Positions 34,071 to 43,028 are shown, counted from the stretch's first letter. The stretch: 64,000 nt of DNA from Pseudomonas sp. GR 6-02 (GCF_001655615.1 NZ_CP011567.1:4349001-4413000); one strand, 5' to 3'. Numbers and translations: made by a program. Notes: generated by a model from the sequence alone, not told the origin.

Positions 34071-35204
34071 GTGGACCTGCAGACCATCCTGGGCAAACTG
34101 TTCGCCAATGCCGGTGCCGTCGGCATCGAAGGGGTTTTTCAATTCGTGTTCGGCCCGCATCAGGCGTACTGGTCCGAGGTCAAGGCCAGCAGCCGCACCG
34201 AAGCCGGCCGTCATGCCAGCCCCGACGTGACCATCGAAGTCGCGGAACAGGACTTTCTCGGAATCATGGGCGGCATGGCCAATGTCGAGGAACTGTTCGC
34301 CAGCGGCCGCTTGAAAATCGGTGGCAACATGGGCCTGGCGACGATGCTGCCGCAGATCATCGATCACGCCCGCCACGGTGGCGGCGTGGTGGAAAAGGTC
34401 GACATGAACAAGCGCTACCCGACCCCGCCGCGTTTCAGCGAAAAGGTCTCCGCCAGCCTGTCGCCCCAACGCTCGGTGGAGCGTCGGCCACGTCGCGAAC
34501 TGTCAGTGCTGGAGTTCGAGACGCGCTACCTGCCCCACGGGATTCCGCTGGTGATCAGCGATGCCCTGCAAGACTGGCCCCTGTTCAAGCTCAGCCGCGA
34601 AGAATCGCTGGTGCATTTCGCCGAACTGCAAGGCATCACCCGCCACGGCGATTACGTGAAGAAAACCTTCTCCACGGAGCGGGATTTCCGCTCCACCTCC
34701 ATGGCCGAGTTCATCGCTTCGCTGGACACCCCGGCAGTGAAAAGCGCCGATGGCGAACCTCCGGCGTACATGGGCAATAACATCCTGCCGGCGCAGTTGA
34801 TGGAGCAGATCAAGTACCCGCCCTACTTCGATCAAGCGCTGTTCATCCCGCCCCGCATCTGGATCGGCCCCAAGGGCACGCTGACACCGCTGCACCGCGA
34901 CGACACCGACAACCTGTTCGCTCAGGTCTGGGGCCAGAAAACCTTCACCCTCGCCGCGCCCCATCACCGTGAAGCCCTCGGCACCTGGTCGACAGCCCCG
35001 CAGGGCGGGCTCGACGGTTGTGATTTCAACCCGGATGCGCCGGATTACCAGCGTTTCCCCGGCGCGCAAGACGTGACGTTTCTGCGAGTAACCCTGGAGG
35101 CCGGCGACCTGCTGTTTCTGCCCGAAGGCTGGTTCCATCAGGTGGAATCGGTCTCGACATCGTTGTCGGTGAATTTCTGGGTGAATTCGGGAAGAGGCTG
35201 GTAA
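34071..35204 (+). CDS. SCP2 - JmjC/cupin_8 fusion, predicted Fe(II)/2-oxoglutarate oxygenase
   Basis: This protein is 377 aa from GTG 34071; AAGAGG lies 8 bases upstream. The longer open frame would start inside the promoter, so I reject it. Residues 1-~115 resemble a sterol-carrier (SCP2) lipid-binding fold (FQFVFG, VTIEVAEQDFLGIMGG, KIGGNMGLA). Residues ~140-375 are a cupin_8/JmjC domain with metal-binding HRD (in TPLHRDDTDN) and a distal His in LPEGWFHQV. Such domains hydroxylate amino-acid side chains or oxidise small substrates using iron, oxygen and 2-oxoglutarate; the substrate here is unknown. An exact PvdS-type promoter and divergence from the NRPS operon tie it to siderophore production. 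One possibility is that the lipid-binding domain recognises the fatty-acyl tail that pyoverdine precursors carry in the cytoplasm (inference). Confidence 0.8.
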   Translation: MDLQTILGKLFANAGAVGIEGVFQFVFGPHQAYWSEVKASSRTEAGRHASPDVTIEVAEQDFLGIMGGMANVEELFASGRLKIGGNMGLATMLPQIIDHARHGGGVVEKVDMNKRYPTPPRFSEKVSASLSPQRSVERRPRRELSVLEFETRYLPHGIPLVISDALQDWPLFKLSREESLVHFAELQGITRHGDYVKKTFSTERDFRSTSMAEFIASLDTPAVKSADGEPPAYMGNNILPAQLMEQIKYPPYFDQALFIPPRIWIGPKGTLTPLHRDDTDNLFAQVWGQKTFTLAAPHHREALGTWSTAPQGGLDGCDFNPDAPDYQRFPGAQDVTFLRVTLEAGDLLFLPEGWFHQVESVSTSLSVNFWVNSGRGW

Positions 35205-35224
35205 TCCCTTACGGGAGCAGCGGG

Positions 35225-36397
35225 CTATTTCAAATGACGGAAACTCTGCACCGCCGCCCCCAACACCACGGCACCCGCGGCAATCGACACCCAGAACCCG
35301 CTGCGCGCCCCGAACGCATCCACCAGCCAGCCGGAACTGGCCGCGCCGATCGCCACGCCGATGCTCAAACCGGTGACCAGCCAGGTCAGGCCTTCGGTGA
35401 GTTTGGCCGGCGGCACGATGCGCTCCACCAGCGCCATCGCCACAATCAGGGTCGGAGCGAAGAACAGCCCGGCAACGAACACCGCCAGCGACAAGCCGAC
35501 AATATTCGCCGCCAGCAGCAACGGCAACGTGGTCACCGCCGTCGCCACCCCGCCATAGAGAAACAGTAACGGCAGCGGCAGTTTCGAGCGCAGCGCGCCG
35601 AACGCCAACCCGGCCAGGCATGAACCGATGGCATACACCGACAGCACAATGCTCGCGGCCGCCGGTTGCCCCTGCTGCGCGGCGAAGGCAACGCTGACCA
35701 CATCCACCACACCGACAATGGTGCCCATGGCAACCATCAACAGCATCAACAACTGGATCTCGCTCGAGCGGATGATCGAACCCTGATGGTGTTCTTCATG
35801 GGGATGCACTGGCGGCTCGGTGCCGCGCTGCAACACAAGCGCCGTGACCCCGATCGCCAGCATCAGCAACGCCGCCAACGGCCCCGCCTCGGGGAACGCC
35901 ACCACGCACAACCCCACCGACAGCGGCGGCCCGACGATAAAACACACCTCATCCAGCACCGACTCCAGCGCATAGGCGGTTTGCAACTCAGGGCGACCGC
36001 GATACAACTCGGTCCAGCGTGCCCGCACCATCGCCGACATGCTCGGCATGCAACCGGCCAGCGCGGCGAACGCAAACAACGTCCAGTGCGGTGCCTGCAA
36101 GCGGGTGCAGAGCAACAACATCAACAGCGCCCCGCCACCGACCAGTGCCGACAGCGGCAAGATCCGGCCTTGCCCAAAACGGTCCACCAGCCGCGAAACC
36201 TGCGGCGCACAAAACGCCGTGGCCAGGGCAAAAGTCGCCGCGATGGAGCCCGCCAGGCCATAACCGCCCTGGAGCTGCGAGAGCATGGTGATCAGCCCGA
36301 TGCCGGTCATGGAAATCGGCATGCGCGCGATCATCCCGGCCAGCACAAAGGCACGGGCGCCTGGGGCGTGGAACAGCTCGCGGTAGGGGTTTGCCAT
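35225..36397 (-). CDS. MFS transporter
   Basis: This is a 390-aa inner-membrane protein with about twelve hydrophobic segments. It has the MFS loop 2-3 signature in degenerate form (SRLVDRFGQGR) and a His-rich central loop (HPHEEHHQG) between the two halves. ATG 36397 is chosen because GAGG lies 9 bases upstream and the frame before it lacks a ribosome site. It converges on the SCP2-JmjC gene with 20 bases between stops. Substrate unknown. A role in exporting siderophore or precursor is suggested only by location; drug or sugar efflux is equally possible from sequence. Confidence 0.85.
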   Translation of the reverse strand: MANPYRELFHAPGARAFVLAGMIARMPISMTGIGLITMLSQLQGGYGLAGSIAATFALATAFCAPQVSRLVDRFGQGRILPLSALVGGGALLMLLLCTRLQAPHWTLFAFAALAGCMPSMSAMVRARWTELYRGRPELQTAYALESVLDEVCFIVGPPLSVGLCVVAFPEAGPLAALLMLAIGVTALVLQRGTEPPVHPHEEHHQGSIIRSSEIQLLMLLMVAMGTIVGVVDVVSVAFAAQQGQPAAASIVLSVYAIGSCLAGLAFGALRSKLPLPLLFLYGGVATAVTTLPLLLAANIVGLSLAVFVAGLFFAPTLIVAMALVERIVPPAKLTEGLTWLVTGLSIGVAIGAASSGWLVDAFGARSGFWVSIAAGAVVLGAAVQSFRHLK

Positions 36398-36558
36398 GGG
36401 ATCGGGCCTCAACAAGGGCCTGCAACTTGCCACAGCGTCGGTCTGCGGGAAAGCGCCGAATTGTTGGTTGAGTGTGAACGCGGTTCGGCGCCAAATGAAC
36501 TCTCTGTGGCTTTAACCAGTCAGCTGGTTAGGCCCTCGATTCCCGGAGTTCTGCGGCA

Positions 36559-38382
36559 ATGGCTGATCATTCCGAACGACAAAGCGCGATCGACGCCCAC
36601 GGCATCATTGGCGACATGCGCAGCGCAGCGCTGGTCAACGACAAGGGCAGCGTGGACTTTTTCTGCTGGCCGGAATTCGACAGCCCGTCGATCTTCTGCT
36701 CGCTGCTGGACAGCCCCGAAGCCGGCATCTTCCAATTGGCTCCGGACCTGCCCGACGCCCGCCGCGAGCAGATTTACCTGCCCGACACCAACGTCTTGCA
36801 AACCCGCTGGCTCAGCGATCATGCGGTGGTCGAAGTCACCGACCTGCTGCCCATCGGCGACAGCGAGGATGATTTGCCGATGTTGATGCGCCGGGTGCGC
36901 GTGGTCAGCGGTCAAGCGACGATTCAGATGTTGTGCAACCTGCGTCATGACTATGCGCGGGCTCACACCAAGGCGCGGGCGCGCGGCCGCAGTGTGTATT
37001 TCGAGGCCACCGGTCAGCCGCCCATGCAGCTGTGTGCGGATCAGCCCTTGCGCGTCGAGGGCAACGCAGCGATTGCCGAATTCACCCTCGAACAGGGCCA
37101 GAGCGCCGAGTTTTTGCTCGGCGGCGTTGACGATCCGCGCTTCAAGGAAGGCGCCGCCGATCTGTGCCTGGAGCGCACCCTGAAGTTCTGGCGCGACTGG
37201 ATCGGCCAGTCCAATTACCGCGGGCGCTGGCGGGAAATGGTCAATCGCTCGGCCCTGGCGCTGAAGCTGCTGACCTCGCGCAAACACGGCGCCATCCTCG
37301 CCGCCGCCACCTTCGGTCTGCCGGAAACACCTGGCGGCACACGCAACTGGGACTACCGCTACACCTGGATCCGCGACGCCTCGTTCACCGTCTACGCCTT
37401 CATGCGCCTGGGCTTCGTCGAGGAAGCCAACGCCTACATGCGCTGGCTGCGCGGCAGGGTCAGTGATTGCCGGGGTAAACCGATGAAACTCAATATTCTC
37501 TACGCCATCGATGGCCGCCAGGAACTGCCGGAAACCGAACTTTCGCACCTGTCCGGCCATGGCGGCGCGACGCCGGTGCGCATCGGCAATCAGGCCTACG
37601 AACAAATCCAGCTCGACATCTTCGGCGAGCTGATGGACGCGGTGTACCTGGTCAACAAGTACGGTGAGGCGATCTCCCACGAAGGCTGGAAACACACCGT
37701 GGAAGTGGTCGATCAGGTCTGCGAAACCTGGCAGCAAAAGGACGTTGGCATCTGGGAAATGCGCGGCGAGCAGCATCATTTCCTGCACTCGCGACTGATG
37801 TGCTGGGTAGCGCTGGATCGGGCCATCCGGCTGGCCTCCAAACGCTCGCTGCCCGCCCCTTTTGCCCGTTGGGACCAGACCCGTCAAGCGATCTACGCCG
37901 ACATCTGGAGCAACTTCTGGAACGAAGAACGCGGGCATTTCGTCCAGCACATCGGCGGCACCGGCCTCGACGGCTCAATGCTGCTGATGCCGCTGGTGCG
38001 CTTCGTCAGCGCCAAGGATCCGCGCTGGATCGCGACCCTCGAAGCCATCGAAAAACACCTGGTGCGCGCGGGCATGGTCTACCGCTACCGCAACGACGAC
38101 AGCCAGATCGACGGCCTGCCCGGCACCGAAGGCGCCTTCGCTGCCTGTTCGTTCTGGTACGTCGAATGCCTGGCCCGCGCCGGCCAGGTAGAAAAGGCGC
38201 AGCTGGAGTTCGAGCAATTGCTGCGGTACGCCAACCCGTTGGGGCTGTACGCCGAAGAGCTAGACAGCCACGCGCGGCACTTGGGCAACACACCACAAGC
38301 ACTGACGCACCTGGCGCTGATCAGCGCGGCGAGCTTTCTGGATCGGAAGTTGAGTGGGGAGAAGAACTTCTGGCAGCCTTGA
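36559..38382 (+). CDS. Glycoside hydrolase family 15 (glucoamylase/trehalase-like)
   Basis: This is a 607-aa cytoplasmic protein without a signal peptide. It has an N-terminal beta-sandwich region (~1-220) and a C-terminal (alpha/alpha)6 barrel. GH15 hallmarks are RNWDYRYTWIRD near 265-276, a candidate acid Glu in GIWEMRG near 395, and a candidate base Glu in GLYAEELD near 565. These enzymes hydrolyse alpha-glucosides such as trehalose or maltodextrins with inversion. A GGAG site precedes the ATG. It is a single gene with no carbohydrate genes beside it. Confidence 0.9.
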   Translation: MADHSERQSAIDAHGIIGDMRSAALVNDKGSVDFFCWPEFDSPSIFCSLLDSPEAGIFQLAPDLPDARREQIYLPDTNVLQTRWLSDHAVVEVTDLLPIGDSEDDLPMLMRRVRVVSGQATIQMLCNLRHDYARAHTKARARGRSVYFEATGQPPMQLCADQPLRVEGNAAIAEFTLEQGQSAEFLLGGVDDPRFKEGAADLCLERTLKFWRDWIGQSNYRGRWREMVNRSALALKLLTSRKHGAILAAATFGLPETPGGTRNWDYRYTWIRDASFTVYAFMRLGFVEEANAYMRWLRGRVSDCRGKPMKLNILYAIDGRQELPETELSHLSGHGGATPVRIGNQAYEQIQLDIFGELMDAVYLVNKYGEAISHEGWKHTVEVVDQVCETWQQKDVGIWEMRGEQHHFLHSRLMCWVALDRAIRLASKRSLPAPFARWDQTRQAIYADIWSNFWNEERGHFVQHIGGTGLDGSMLLMPLVRFVSAKDPRWIATLEAIEKHLVRAGMVYRYRNDDSQIDGLPGTEGAFAACSFWYVECLARAGQVEKAQLEFEQLLRYANPLGLYAEELDSHARHLGNTPQALTHLALISAASFLDRKLSGEKNFWQP

Positions 38383-38888
38383 GACTGAGGTGACTGCTTC
38401 GCGGGCAAGCCTCGCTCCTACAGATGTATACCGTTCAACTGTGGGTGGCGCTGGCTTCGGTACCGCCGTTGTGACTACCGCCAAAACTCGTCAGAAATAT
38501 CCACTTTTACGACACTTTTTGTAGGATCAAGACCTACCCGCGATGAACTTAAACACACTCTGCCTGGCAGGACTGACCTCCTGTGGCGAGGGAGCTTGCT
38601 CCCGTTGGGGCGCGCAGCGGCCCTGAAATCTGCAACCACATTCCTCCAGAAGCACCGTATTTACTGGCTTAGCGACTGCTGCGCAGCCGAACGGGGGCAA
38701 GCCCCTTCGCCACAGGATTGCGTAGGCCAATCGCCTACATTCACTAAACAAACCAGCCCAATCAACACCTGGTAACTGATTCCTACATCCGGAAATACCT
38801 TGTTGCCAGCACCTACATCCATCCCTACCATCCACGCTCAACGGGCACAGCGGAGCTGTCCAACAAAACCCGAATTCAAGGAACCAGA
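38383..38888. other. 506-base intergenic region with REP elements, no gene
   Basis: It holds a lone REP-like sequence at 38392-38423 (GCTTCGCGGGCAAGCCTCGC) and a full REPIN at 38580-38717. Short ORFs here lack ribosome sites and run through the repeats. The promoter of the small gene at 38889 presumably lies in the last 150 bases. Confidence 0.6.
38580..38717. repeat. REPIN
   Basis: CCTGTGGCGAGGGAGCTTGC (38580) and its imperfect complement ending GCCCCTTCGCCACAGG (to 38717) are the arms. GCGCAGC segments also pair inside. Same family as 33018-33149. Confidence 0.75.
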
Positions 38889-39275
38889 ATGACCCAGCGC
38901 ATCCATCGCAGCATCAACGTCCCACTCCGATCAGGCCTGAATCGGACTGAACTGTGGGAAGGCCCCGACAAAGGCTTGATCAAATGCTGGGAAATCGGCC
39001 GTCAGCGCGCCGCCCGCTTCCCCGACCTCGCCCACCAATGCCTCACCGGCGAACTCCCGGTGCTGGGTTGGAAAGGTGGCGTCAGCCGCAGCCTGAAGAA
39101 ACTCGAAAAATACGGATCCCTCAAATACCTCGCCCAATGGCAAGGGTTACGCGGGGAAGATCTGGATATTGATCTGAGCGCAGAACGGGCGTTGACCTGT
39201 TCCAGGACCAAAATGGTCGTGACATTTACGCCGGATCGGTCGAAGTACTTCAATCAGATGGACGTGGAAGCCTGA
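38889..39275 (+). CDS. Small protein of unknown function
   Basis: This 128-aa, basic, soluble protein has no signal peptide or membrane segment. It has a good AAGGAA site before the ATG and a CDS-like codon bias. Seen in it: an N-terminal SINVPLRSGLNRTELW segment, a central LGWKGGVSRSLKKLEKYGSL and a C-terminal VVTFTPDRSKYFNQM. I do not recognise the family. It is followed by an epoxide-hydrolase-like gene on the same strand after a 57-base gap. Lying next to REPIN elements, it could be accessory. Confidence 0.65.
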   Translation: MTQRIHRSINVPLRSGLNRTELWEGPDKGLIKCWEIGRQRAARFPDLAHQCLTGELPVLGWKGGVSRSLKKLEKYGSLKYLAQWQGLRGEDLDIDLSAERALTCSRTKMVVTFTPDRSKYFNQMDVEA

Positions 39276-39332
39276 GGAAAGAGCCCGGGTCGATCTGAAT
39301 CAGCTGTTGATAGACAGCCCATGGAGCATCGA

Positions 39333-40223
39333 ATGCAGATCCAACATGTCCTGACGCCAAACCTCGATATTGCCTGCGAAACACACGGCCCCAGCACCGG
39401 TGACCCAGTCATCCTTCTGCACGGTTTCCCCTACTCCCCCCGCGCCTACGACGACATCGCGCCAGCCCTCGCCGCAAAGGGCTACCGTGTGATCGTCCCG
39501 TACCTGCGCGGCTACGGCCCGACCCGTTTCAACTCCCCCGCCACCCTGCGCTCTGGCCAGCAGGCCGCCCTCGCCCAGGATTTACTGGACCTGATGGACG
39601 CCCTCGCCATCAAACAGGCCGCGCTGTGCGGTTACGACTGGGGTGGTCGGGCGGCGTGCATTGTCGCGGCGCTAAGGCCGGAGCGGGTGCGCTGCCTGGT
39701 GACCGGGGACGGTTACAACCTGCAGAACATCCCCCGCTCCACCCAGCCTCTGGATCCGCAGACTGAACATCGTCTCTGGTATCAGTATTACTTCCACACC
39801 CCGCGCGGCGTGGAAGGCTTGACCCAAAACCGCCGGGCCCTGTGCGAACTGCTCTGGCGCCTGTGGTCACCGACCTGGGCGCAAAATGCCGAACGATATC
39901 CCTTGAGCGCGCCAGCCTTCGATAATCCGGATTTCGTCGACGTAGTAATTCACTCGTACCGGCACCGGTTCATGTATGCGCCCGGCGACCCGACGCTGGA
40001 ATGGATGGAAGAAGCGCTGACCCGACAACCGGCAATCAGCGTGCCGACAATTTCCCTGTGCGGTGCCGATGACGGTGTGGGACCCGCGCCTGAAGTCGAT
40101 GAAGACGCCGAGCATTTTACCGGCCCCTACGAACGCCGAGTGTTGGCGGGCGTCGGGCATGACATTCCCGAGGAAGCGCCCGAGGCGACACTCAAGGCAA
40201 TACTGGATCTGCTGAAGGGCTGA
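39333..40223 (+). CDS. Alpha/beta hydrolase, epoxide-hydrolase-like
   Basis: This is a 296-aa alpha/beta hydrolase. The oxyanion-hole motif is HGFPYS (~36). The nucleophile elbow GYDWGG has Asp, as in epoxide hydrolases and haloalkane dehalogenases, rather than Ser. The late GVGHDIPEEAP holds the catalytic His. ATG 39333 is preferred because GGAG lies 6 bases upstream; ATG 39321 in frame is the alternative and has no clear site. The 3' end overlaps the convergent regulator gene by 32 bases. Substrate unknown. Confidence 0.85.
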   Translation: MQIQHVLTPNLDIACETHGPSTGDPVILLHGFPYSPRAYDDIAPALAAKGYRVIVPYLRGYGPTRFNSPATLRSGQQAALAQDLLDLMDALAIKQAALCGYDWGGRAACIVAALRPERVRCLVTGDGYNLQNIPRSTQPLDPQTEHRLWYQYYFHTPRGVEGLTQNRRALCELLWRLWSPTWAQNAERYPLSAPAFDNPDFVDVVIHSYRHRFMYAPGDPTLEWMEEALTRQPAISVPTISLCGADDGVGPAPEVDEDAEHFTGPYERRVLAGVGHDIPEEAPEATLKAILDLLKG

Positions 40224-41184
40224 CGGAAAACCGCTCGCGATAAGCCTGCGGTGTCACGCCCATGGCCCGCAGAAAACTGCGGCGCAGGGTCTCTTCGCTA
40301 CCAAACCCGCATTGCATCGCGACCCGTTTGATCGGTACGCCGGTGTCGCTGAGCAGTCGTCGCGCGGTCTCGACCCGAATCAGTTCTATGGCCCGCGCCG
40401 GGGTCTGGCCGGTGTCGGCGCGGTAGTGACGGACGAAGCTGCGCTCGCTCATCCCGGCCTGCAAGGCCAAGGTCGGGATGCCAAGGTCCTTGGTGAGGTT
40501 TTCGCTGATCCAGGCGTGAAGCTCGTCGAATCGGTTGCCTTCTTTCTGCAAAGACAGGGTCACGCTGAACTGCGACTGGCCCCCCGGACGCTTGAGAAAC
40601 ACAACCAGTTGCCGGGCGACTTCGAGGGCCATGGTTCGGCCGAGGTCTTGTTCGACCATGGCCAGCGCCAGGTCAATGCCCGCGGTAACCCCGGCCGAGG
40701 TCCAGACCGGACCGTCGTTGATGAAGATCGGGTTGGGTTCGACCTGCAGTTTGGGATGCTGCTGCGCCAATTGCTCGCAGCGGGTCCAGTGCGTCACCAC
40801 CCGTCGACCATCAAGCCAGCCGCTGGCCGCCAGCAAAAACGCCCCGGTACACACTGACGACACCCGCCGGCAATCTCGCGCATGCTCACGCACCCACCCC
40901 ACCAGCGACGCGTCCTGCGCCGCCGCGTAAACGCCCCAGCCACCGGCAATGATCAAGGTGTCGCTGCCCCGATCCGGCAGCGGTTCTGCCAACAGTGCCA
41001 ACCCCGCCGACGACATCACCGCCCCGCCACCGCTGGCAATCACTGACGGCGCATAGGGCGGCGGCAGACCTTGCTGGCGGGCAATGTCGTTGGCCGAGGC
41101 AAACACCTGCAACGGCCCGGTGACATCGAGCACTTGCACGTTGGCGAAGGCCAGCACATGAATGGTTTTCGGGTGGTTTGGCAT
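40192..41184 (-). CDS. GlxA/FtrA-type regulator: DJ-1/PfpI domain + AraC HTH
   Basis: This is a 330-aa regulator from ATG 41184. Residues ~5-190 form a DJ-1/PfpI (class I glutamine amidotransferase-like) domain with the nucleophile-elbow sequence VCTGAF. Residues ~215-320 hold two AraC helix-turn-helix units (LALQAGMSERSFVRHYRADTG; VAMQCGFGSEETLRRSF). An upstream TTG would add 13 residues (TPITPRITPI), but it lacks a clear ribosome site and would read through repeats that look like an operator. It is divergent from inhA, which it probably controls. The DJ-1 domain may sense the substrate. Confidence 0.88.
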   Translation of the reverse strand: MPNHPKTIHVLAFANVQVLDVTGPLQVFASANDIARQQGLPPPYAPSVIASGGGAVMSSAGLALLAEPLPDRGSDTLIIAGGWGVYAAAQDASLVGWVREHARDCRRVSSVCTGAFLLAASGWLDGRRVVTHWTRCEQLAQQHPKLQVEPNPIFINDGPVWTSAGVTAGIDLALAMVEQDLGRTMALEVARQLVVFLKRPGGQSQFSVTLSLQKEGNRFDELHAWISENLTKDLGIPTLALQAGMSERSFVRHYRADTGQTPARAIELIRVETARRLLSDTGVPIKRVAMQCGFGSEETLRRSFLRAMGVTPQAYRERFSVSPSADPVLP

Positions 41185-41185
41185 G

Positions 41186-41220
41186 ATTGGCGTAATTCGT
41201 GGGGTTATTGGCGTATTCGC
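41186..41220. promoter_or_regulatory. Direct repeats between regulator and inhA, possible AraC-type operator
   Basis: ATTGGCGTAATTCG (41186-41199) and ATTGGCGTATTCGC (41207-41220) start 21 bases apart, two helical turns, the spacing AraC-family dimers often use. If the regulator starts at the upstream TTG these repeats would be coding. Confidence 0.45.
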
Positions 41221-41274
41221 CAAATCCTACGAGCCTACAGTGAAGCCGTCCACCCCAATCAGGAGAAAAACGCC

Positions 41275-41961
41275 ATGACGTTGCAGATCGGTTTACTGTT
41301 GTTTCCACAGGTTCAACAATTGGACCTGACCGGCCCTTATGACGTGCTGGCCTCGCTGCCGGACGTGAAGGTGCACCTGATCTGGAAGGACCTGGTGCCC
41401 GTCACCGCGAGTACCGGGCTGGTGTTGAAACCGACCATCACCTTCGACGATTGCCCGCCGCTGGATGTGATCTGCATTCCCGGAGGTGGCGGCGTCGGCC
41501 CATTGATGGAGGATGAACAAACCCTGGCCTTCATCAAGACTCAGGCCGCCACGGCGCGGTATGTCACCTCGGTCTGCACCGGTGCCCTGGTGCTTGGCGC
41601 GGCAGGGCTGCTCAAGGGCAAGCGCGCCACCACGCACTGGGCGTATCACGAGTTGCTCGGGCTGTTGGGGGCGATCCCGGTGAAGGATCGGGTGGTGCGC
41701 GACGGCAATCTGCTGACCGGTGGCGGGATCACCGCGGGAATCGATTTTGCCCTGACCCTGGCCGCTGAATTGTTCGATAAGGACACCGCGCAACTGGTGC
41801 AATTGCAGCTGGAATACGCCCCAGCACCGCCGTTTGCTTCGGGCAGCCCCGAGACAGCGCCAGCCGGCGTACTGGAGGAAGCCCGTAAACGCGCTGCCGG
41901 GTCGTTGAAATTACGTACGGAAATCACCGAACGTGCAGCGGCGAAACTCGACCTCCAGTGA
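41275..41961 (+). CDS. inhA: Isonitrile hydratase
   Basis: This 228-aa DJ-1/PfpI family enzyme hydrates isonitriles (isocyanides) to N-substituted formamides. The sequence closely recalls InhA of P. putida: IGLLLFPQVQQLDLTGPYDV at the start, CIPGGGGVGPL, the nucleophile Cys in SVCTGALVLGAAG, and GGITAGIDFAL. The length is as expected. ATG 41275 follows an AGGAG site; the open frame extends upstream but through the operator region. The divergent AraC-type gene is the likely regulator. Confidence 0.9.
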   Translation: MTLQIGLLLFPQVQQLDLTGPYDVLASLPDVKVHLIWKDLVPVTASTGLVLKPTITFDDCPPLDVICIPGGGGVGPLMEDEQTLAFIKTQAATARYVTSVCTGALVLGAAGLLKGKRATTHWAYHELLGLLGAIPVKDRVVRDGNLLTGGGITAGIDFALTLAAELFDKDTAQLVQLQLEYAPAPPFASGSPETAPAGVLEEARKRAAGSLKLRTEITERAAAKLDLQ

Positions 41962-41972
41962 AAGAGATGGCC

Positions 41973-41992
41973 GCGGGGGGCTATCCCCCCGC
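41973..41992 (+). terminator. GC hairpin after inhA
   Basis: GCGGGGGG (41973-41980) pairs with CCCCCCGC (41985-41992) around a 4-base loop, between two convergent stops. There is no T-run, so it is possibly a weak terminator. Confidence 0.45.
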
Positions 41993-41998
41993 AGCCAG

Positions 41999-42328
41999 TC
42001 ACTCACGCCGGCCATTCGGCACAAACAGCTCGAACGAGTCATCGCCATAAGCCCGCTCCACTTTAGCGATCACCACTTGATAACCCGCATACCACTTGCG
42101 GTACTGGCGCTTGGCCTCCAGGTGCCTGGGGTGGCTGGCGAATTCCCGGATAGAGGTTTCGTCCTGCCAGTAGTAACTGGCGTTGACCAGTTCGCCATCG
42201 GCCGAGCACCAGGACTGGGTACCGACGAACCCTTCGATGCTGATCGCGACTTCGTCGATCAACGTGCTCAACAGGTTGAACTCCTCGTCTCGTTGCCCGG
42301 GTTTGTAGATAAACGATGCGATGTACAT
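41999..42328 (-). CDS. Antibiotic-biosynthesis-monooxygenase (ABM) domain protein
   Basis: This 109-aa single ABM/dimeric alpha-beta barrel protein starts MYIASFIYKPGQ. AAGGAA lies upstream; the longer frame has no ribosome site. Members form small dimers; some are quinone or heme monooxygenases, many have no known substrate. Seen here: SIEGFVGTQSWCSADG and NASYYWQDETSIREF, typical of the fold. It lies 26 bases downstream of the LysE gene on the same strand, so is likely cotranscribed with it. Confidence 0.75.
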   Translation of the reverse strand: MYIASFIYKPGQRDEEFNLLSTLIDEVAISIEGFVGTQSWCSADGELVNASYYWQDETSIREFASHPRHLEAKRQYRKWYAGYQVVIAKVERAYGDDSFELFVPNGRRE

Positions 42329-42354
42329 GCAGAGGTTCCTTTTCAGTGAATGAG

Positions 42355-42984
42355 TCAGGCCGGACGTGTCATCAGGGCCAGCCTGACGGCGAGCAACAGC
42401 AATACCGCGGCCAGCCCCAATGACTGCCATGTGGCGAATGTCGACGTGCTGGAAATACGCCGGCTGACCGTGCTGCCGAAAACCCCGAGCAGGGTGTGAA
42501 ACACGCCACTGACCAGGGTCAGCACCATGCCCAGCAGCACCAGCTGTACGGCAATCGAGCCTCGTTGCGCGTTAACGAATTGCGGCAGGAACACCATGAA
42601 AAACAGCAAGGCCTTGGGGTTCAGCAGGCTGTTGAGCATCGCCCGGATCAGCAGGGTCTTGAGCGGCACCTGCGCAACATCCGACGTGCCGCTGGCCGAT
42701 GGCTTTTGCAACGCCTTGAACGCCAGCCACAGCAGATACAGAACGCCGGCATAACGGATCAGGTCGAAGGCCGGTGGCCAACTGGCAACCAGTGCCGTAA
42801 CCCCCATCGCGGTCAGCGCCGTCAGGATCAGATCGGCCAGGCCAATGCCCAATCCCGACGCCACACCGCCGCGCCAGCCATAACTGGCACCATGGCTGAT
42901 TACGAAGGCCATGTTCGGCCCGGGTGACAGCAGCAACAGCATCACCGCGCCGACGAAAATCGATAAGGTCGCAGGGTCAATCAC
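42355..42984 (-). CDS. LysE/RhtB family amino-acid exporter
   Basis: This is a 209-aa inner-membrane protein with about six hydrophobic segments. The LysE signature LLLSPGPNMAFVISHGASYGWR is near the N-terminus, with a later NPKALLFFMVFLPQF. GTG 42984 is chosen because it gives the family length and lies 10 bases behind GGAG; the upstream frame has non-genic composition. It exports amino acids or homoserine-like compounds. It is divergent from a MocR regulator, a common pairing that suggests control by it. Confidence 0.88.
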   Translation of the reverse strand: MIDPATLSIFVGAVMLLLLSPGPNMAFVISHGASYGWRGGVASGLGIGLADLILTALTAMGVTALVASWPPAFDLIRYAGVLYLLWLAFKALQKPSASGTSDVAQVPLKTLLIRAMLNSLLNPKALLFFMVFLPQFVNAQRGSIAVQLVLLGMVLTLVSGVFHTLLGVFGSTVSRRISSTSTFATWQSLGLAAVLLLLAVRLALMTRPA

Positions 42985-43028
42985 AGCGAAGTCTCCGTCC
43001 TGGAAAGCCTGTAGATTAGAGCGCCAAT

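Noticed and set aside
36520..37950. 476-codon minus-strand frame opposite the GH15 gene
   Set aside because: Shadow; the plus strand carries GH15 catalytic motifs over the same bases.
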